Below the pieces are notes generated by a model. The model saw nothing but the letters and a program-made list of their open reading frames with translations, ran no database searches and had not been told where the DNA came from. Both the position numbers and the translations under genes were made by a program. A stretch of 64,000 bases of DNA, from assembly GCF_008000815.1 (NCBI RefSeq), contig NZ_CP042806.1:124001-188000 (forward strand), read 5' to 3'. Origin of the DNA: Terriglobus albidus. GTDB lineage: Bacteria > Acidobacteriota > Terriglobia > Terriglobales > Acidobacteriaceae. This document shows positions 60,634-64,000 of the stretch, in pieces (the first letter of the stretch is position 1; the number at the start of each line of letters is the position of its first letter).

Positions 60634-62028
60634 TCAGGAGACGGCTTTTCCACCGGGCAGTTCGCGAGGAAGCCGGCTGGTCGCCACCGCTTGCGCGATA
60701 TGAAAGGCGGACAACAGCGCAAAGGCCGCCGGAAATACGATGGAAGAGGCAGAGGCCATGCGCCAGGCAACAAACGTTGCAAGCAGAGTGGTCAGCGTAG
60801 GTCCTCCGAGACGCTGCACAATATTCAGCGTAGTGGTGGCCATGGGAAGCTGCTCCCACGGAACCGCGGCATACGCCGCCGAGATCGATGGTATTCCGAT
60901 GGCTCCCATCCCCACCCCACGGAGAAAGAGCGTCACCGCGAGCATGGATGTCACGAGGCCATGCAGGCTGAGATAGAGAAAAGGAAGAGTTGCCGCCAGC
61001 GAGAGCAAAGCTCCGGCGAATGAGACGCGGCGAATGCCGAAGCGTTGTGTCAGCGTTCCCATCATGGGATAAGAGCAGAGCATGCCCAATCCCATCGGGG
61101 TAAGCATCAGACCGGTTGCCGAAGGCGACTTCCCGCAGGCGCGCATGAGGAAGAACGGAACCAACATCTGGCCTGCAAATGAAATTCCATTCGAGAGGAA
61201 CTGTATCGTCGTCGCAGTCCGGAACGTGCGGCCACGAAAGAGCTGCAGATCGAGAATTGCTTCGTCTCCCTTACGTAGTGCAGAACGCACGAAACAGACA
61301 AGAAAGACCACTGCGATGATCATCAGAGCGATCCCTGCGGTCTCGCGGATGTGATCCGTACTGTAGAGGAAGAGCACCAGGGCCGGAGCGAGCAGCAGGA
61401 AGCCTTGAAGATCGAATGCCGTCGAGCGAAGATCGGTCTCGTCCTTCGGCAGAAAGAGCACGGCGAGTACAACTCCCAGCGCGCCTACCGGCACATTCAC
61501 AAAGAAGAGCCAGCGCCAGCCGGCGTGTTGCAGGATCAGGCCGGCGATAACCGGACCAAGGATCGGGCCAAGCAGGATGGGCGCTGTGGCGTAGCCCATG
61601 ATTCGAGCCATGTCCCGGCCAGCGGCGCGGGCAATCATCATTTGTGCCAGCGGCGCCAGCAGGCCGCCGCACATGCCCTGTAGTACTCGAAATGCGATCA
61701 ACGACGCCGGTGACCAGGCAAAACCGCAGAGTGCGGATGTCGCAACAAAACAAGTGAAGGAGACGAGATAGAGCCGGCGTGTTCCCAAACGGTTTACCAG
61801 CCAGGCATTGAGCGGCAGCATCAATGCCAGCGCCAGCAGATATCCGCTTGTCACCCACTGAATCGCAGACAACGTCGTTCCCAGGTCATGTGCCAGCGAT
61901 GAGAGCGAGACATTGACGATGGTCGAGTCAAGCTGCGACAGCAGCGAACCGATCACTGCGACGACAACAATCTTCCAGACCGCTGGTCCGGTTTTGGGAT
62001 GCGTGGCGAGTTGGTGGGTCGTGGTCAT
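60634..62028 (-). CDS. DHA2-family MFS drug exporter (EmrB/QacA-like)
   Basis: The product is 464 residues with 14 predicted membrane helices. LLSQLDSTIVNVSLSSLAHDLG is the DHA2 helix-1 motif, IQWVTSGYLLALALMLPLNAWL follows, with GRDMARIMGYATAPILLGPILGPVIAGLI for motif C. It likely extrudes toxic compounds using the proton gradient. It is separated from the TetR/isochorismatase pair by an R4-type repeat. No membrane-fusion partner is present. Confidence 0.9.
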   Translation of the reverse strand: MTTTHQLATHPKTGPAVWKIVVVAVIGSLLSQLDSTIVNVSLSSLAHDLGTTLSAIQWVTSGYLLALALMLPLNAWLVNRLGTRRLYLVSFTCFVATSALCGFAWSPASLIAFRVLQGMCGGLLAPLAQMMIARAAGRDMARIMGYATAPILLGPILGPVIAGLILQHAGWRWLFFVNVPVGALGVVLAVLFLPKDETDLRSTAFDLQGFLLLAPALVLFLYSTDHIRETAGIALMIIAVVFLVCFVRSALRKGDEAILDLQLFRGRTFRTATTIQFLSNGISFAGQMLVPFFLMRACGKSPSATGLMLTPMGLGMLCSYPMMGTLTQRFGIRRVSFAGALLSLAATLPFLYLSLHGLVTSMLAVTLFLRGVGMGAIGIPSISAAYAAVPWEQLPMATTTLNIVQRLGGPTLTTLLATFVAWRMASASSIVFPAAFALLSAFHIAQAVATSRLPRELPGGKAVS

Positions 62029-62084
62029 CAGAGTAGAGAGATCGGGCCGCTTTTTTTGAGCGATGGAAAAGTGATCTCGCCTCG

Positions 62085-62180
62085 CTCAGCGGTGCTTTAC
62101 GGGAAGAAGATGCGGTTCGCGCGAAACGCGAATGCCCATGTCCCGCAGGGGTTACCACCCCGGACATGGACATCCGAATT
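62085..62180. repeat. R4 hairpin repeat
   Basis: TTCGCGCGAAACGCGAATGC followed by CCATGTCC...GGACATGG, between two minus-strand genes. Confidence 0.55.
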
Positions 62181-62188
62181 TGTGGCAG

Positions 62189-62761
62189 CTAAGCCAGAGC
62201 TTCCAAAATCTGAGCGGTAGTGCGCACGCGCGAAAGCCGCGGGAAGATGAACTGGAAGGCGAAGGCATGCATCTCTGAAGTGAAGGTGCTGCAGGCATCT
62301 TCGACGGTGACGAAGTCGAAACCAAGTCCAGTTCCATGTCGCAACGTCGACTCCACGCCCATGTTCGTGGCAATACCGGTCAGGATAACGGTCTCAATCC
62401 CACGGGAGCGAAGCTGCTGCTCCAGTTCGGTTTGCGCGAAGGCTCCCCAGCCGTACTTCGTGATCGCCAGATCGCCCGGCTGCATGCCGGCCGAAGGGAC
62501 AATCTCCGAGGCCTCCGGCGGCGGTGGCGGAGCGCCGGGCTGGCGCGCCGGCTCATCCGCAACCATCGCCCTGTAGTTGGCAAAATCGACGTGAACGTAC
62601 ACCACCGTTCCTCCCTTGGCGCGCAACGCCTCCGCCAGTGCGCGGGAGTTGTCAACCACCTGCGAGGGCGGGTAAGGCTTCGTGGCGCGGCTGACGATGC
62701 CGTGCTGCAGGTCAATGATGACTAGGGCTGTCTTCGTGGGCGCCAGAGCAAGGGAGGACAT
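62189..62761 (-). CDS. Isochorismatase-like hydrolase without catalytic Cys (YecD type)
   Basis: The product is 190 residues with AAGGAG nine bases upstream. ALVIIDLQHG supplies Asp17 and AITKYGWGAF Lys102, but in TGIATNMGVESTLRHG the nucleophilic cysteine of nicotinamidases is Gly135. This matches isochorismatases and the YecD group, which lack the cysteine. The substrate is unknown. It diverges from the tetR gene across a shared operator, so the TetR protein probably controls it. Confidence 0.85.
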   Translation of the reverse strand: MSSLALAPTKTALVIIDLQHGIVSRATKPYPPSQVVDNSRALAEALRAKGGTVVYVHVDFANYRAMVADEPARQPGAPPPPPEASEIVPSAGMQPGDLAITKYGWGAFAQTELEQQLRSRGIETVILTGIATNMGVESTLRHGTGLGFDFVTVEDACSTFTSEMHAFAFQFIFPRLSRVRTTAQILEALA

Positions 62762-62782
62762 GGGCGATAACTCCTTTTTTGT

Positions 62783-62839
62783 AAATTCGAGGGTACCCTC
62801 GAATTTCTGTCCGTAGAATATGAGGATGCCCTCGAATTT
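62783..62839. promoter_or_regulatory. TetR-type operator: 24-bp perfect palindrome plus half-site
   Basis: AAATTCGAGGGT and its exact reverse complement meet at 62783-62806. A second half-site, GCCCTCGAATTT, overlaps the first codons of tetR (62828-62839). The arrangement implies control of both divergent genes. Confidence 0.75.
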
Positions 62840-63440
62840 GTCAAAGACGCTGCGAACCGCTCCTGTACAGGAACGTTCCACCAAACGCCTGCAGGCTTTT
62901 CTCGACGCCGCGGCGGCGCTCTTCGGCGAGCTCGGATATGAGGGCACAACGATGACCGCTGTCGCCGAACGGAGCGGATCGTCCATCGGTGCGCTCTACA
63001 ACTACTTCCCCGATAAAGTGGCGCTGGCCATGGCCCTGATCACCCAATACGGCGCGGAGATGGAGGCTGACTGGCGATCGCTGATCGACCAGGCTCGTTT
63101 GCTCTCCCCCGAGGAGTTCGCCGATTGGTTCATGGAGCGTATCCGGGCCTTTGCCGAAGATCGTCCCGCGTACCTGAGTCTGGTCGCCGCCCCCGTTAAA
63201 TTTCGCCGGGATCCGAAGGTGCGCCGCTCCCTCCGTCTGGTTGTAGCCGAGGCCTTTCGCGCAAGGAACCCCAACATAGCGGAGGAGCAAGCCATGCTCT
63301 ACGCAAATGTTGTGTTCCAGATGGTGAAGGGTATGACGGCGATGCTGGTAGAGTCTGGTCCGAAGGAAAAACCTGCCATTCTGGCGGAGTTCAAAAAGGT
63401 ACTGACACTGTATCTGGGCAGCATCTTCGATGCCGCGTGA
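62820..63440 (+). CDS. TetR-family transcriptional regulator
   Basis: The product is 206 residues; the ATG at 62826 is an alternative start. Helix-turn-helix: RLQAFLDAAAALFGELGYEGTTMTAVAERSGSSIGALYNYFPDKVAL (about 22-70). The C-terminal ligand domain is helical with no close match I can name. Likely represses itself and the divergent isochorismatase-like gene through the palindrome. Confidence 0.9.
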   Translation: MRMPSNLSKTLRTAPVQERSTKRLQAFLDAAAALFGELGYEGTTMTAVAERSGSSIGALYNYFPDKVALAMALITQYGAEMEADWRSLIDQARLLSPEEFADWFMERIRAFAEDRPAYLSLVAAPVKFRRDPKVRRSLRLVVAEAFRARNPNIAEEQAMLYANVVFQMVKGMTAMLVESGPKEKPAILAEFKKVLTLYLGSIFDAA

Positions 63441-63478
63441 CGCCGGAGCGGTAGACCGCATCCAACGGAGTGACCGTC

Positions 63479-64000
63479 ATGAACGAGGCACGACCCCCTG
63501 TGAAGAAGGCCGGCAGCGCAAACGATCCGCTTTGGTACAAAGACGCCATCATCTATGAGTTACACGTCAAGGCGTTCTGTGACTCGAACAACGATGGCAT
63601 CGGTGATTTCCCTGGCCTTGTCTCCAAGCTCGACTACCTGCAGGACCTTGGTATCACCTGCATCTGGCTTTTGCCGTTTTTCCCTTCCCCGCTGCGGGAT
63701 GACGGCTACGATATCGCCGACTACACCGCCGTCCACCCGGCCTACGGCACTCTGGAGGACTTCAAGCTCTTCCTGACGGAAGCCCACCGGCGCGGTATCC
63801 AGGTGCTCATCGAGCTGGTCATCAACCACACCAGCGACGAGCATCCGTGGTTCCAGCGCGCACGCAGGGCTCCGGAGGGTTCCACGGAACGTGACTTCTA
63901 CGTCTGGTCACACACCGACAAGAAGTATCCCGGCGTACCGATCATCTTCAAGGACACGGAGAAGTCGAACTGGACCTGGGACGACGAGGTGGGCATGTTC
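63479..64000 (+). CDS. treS: Trehalose synthase, 5' part (3' end outside window)
   Basis: 174 residues are visible, starting [65 protein letters not shown] and [17 protein letters not shown] are GH13_16 motifs; [22 protein letters not shown] is typical of TreS. It interconverts maltose and trehalose. The catalytic Asp/Glu region lies beyond the edge. It complements treYZ. Confidence 0.9.
   Translation, partial: MNEARPPVKKAGSANDPLWYKDAIIYELHVKAFCDSNNDGIGDFPGLVSKLDYLQDLGITCIWLLPFFPSPLRDDGYDIADYTAVHPAYGTLEDFKLFLTEAHRRGIQVLIELVINHTSDEHPWFQRARRAPEGSTERDFYVWSHTDKKYPGVPIIFKDTEKSNWTWDDEVGMF

Noticed and set aside
1-64000. tRNA, rRNA or tmRNA genes
   Set aside because: No cloverleaf-like segment with a convincing T-loop was seen in any intergenic space; a covariance-model scan would be decisive.

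Overview
This 64 kb window looks like chromosomal DNA of an Acidobacteriota member, probably Terriglobales/Acidobacteriaceae (Terriglobus, Granulicella or Edaphobacter type). That is an inference from high-GC coding sequence, two large Oar-like TonB-dependent receptors with an N-terminal carboxypeptidase-regulatory domain, several secreted CarboxypepD_reg/DUF proteins, the TreY/TreZ/TreS trehalose set, and dense intergenic palindromic repeats. I found no rRNA, tRNA, CRISPR array or prophage. One insertion sequence is present.

Layout. 1-5.3 kb: truncated Hsp70-like protein, DinB-fold protein, membrane glycosyltransferase, ribosomal protein L28 and a two-gene polyol/sugar-acid dehydrogenase operon (zinc ADH plus SDR). 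5.3-6.7 kb: an IS110-family, IS1111-type element inserted in a dispersed intergenic repeat. 6.9-22.7 kb: sugar-acid type MFS transporter, copper P-type ATPase, YjbR protein, tyrosyl-tRNA synthetase, secreted unknown, RNase R, FAD amine oxidase, thioredoxin-fold protein behind two tandem palindromic operators, tRNA-dihydrouridine synthase, L31 and a DnaC-like ATPase. 22.7-27 kb: a 34-residue membrane protein, a membrane-anchored FxLYD-like protein, an OmpA-family protein behind a sigma-54-type promoter, and two secreted or unknown proteins.

27.0-30.1 kb carries a sulfur-carrier cysteine pathway: CysM-type synthase, Mec-type JAMM peptidase, CysO/MoaD-like carrier (with 12 residues beyond its Gly-Gly) and an E1-like MoeB-rhodanese fusion. 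30.7-42.3 kb: methyltransferase, Oar-like receptor, lactate permease, archaeal-type (DUF120) riboflavin kinase homologue, GH92 mannosidase, DsrE protein and homoserine dehydrogenase. 42.4-51.4 kb: a purine/ureide catabolic cluster (guanine deaminase diverging from allantoinase, OHCU decarboxylase, HIU hydrolase, uricase, allantoate amidohydrolase, ureidoglycine aminohydrolase, a plant-type ureidoglycolate amidohydrolase and an aldehyde dehydrogenase). It should take guanine to xanthine and urate to glyoxylate with release of all nitrogen as ammonia; the xanthine-to-urate enzyme is not in the window. 51.6-55.8 kb: a DUF5666 protein and a second receptor in one operon. 56-64 kb: TreZ and TreY, a DHA2 exporter, a TetR/isochorismatase-family divergent pair and the start of TreS.

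The most distinctive feature at whole-window scale is the intergenic DNA. At least four dispersed repeat families recur: a ~115-bp nested palindrome, a 'GGCTTTAGCC' composite, a variable hairpin family hit by the IS, and a short 'CTCCGCT..ACGAAATGACAA' unit. There are also three arrays of a degenerate 8-bp repeat. The repeats sit at gene ends, supply stop codons to two genes, and create false N-terminal extensions in open reading frames.
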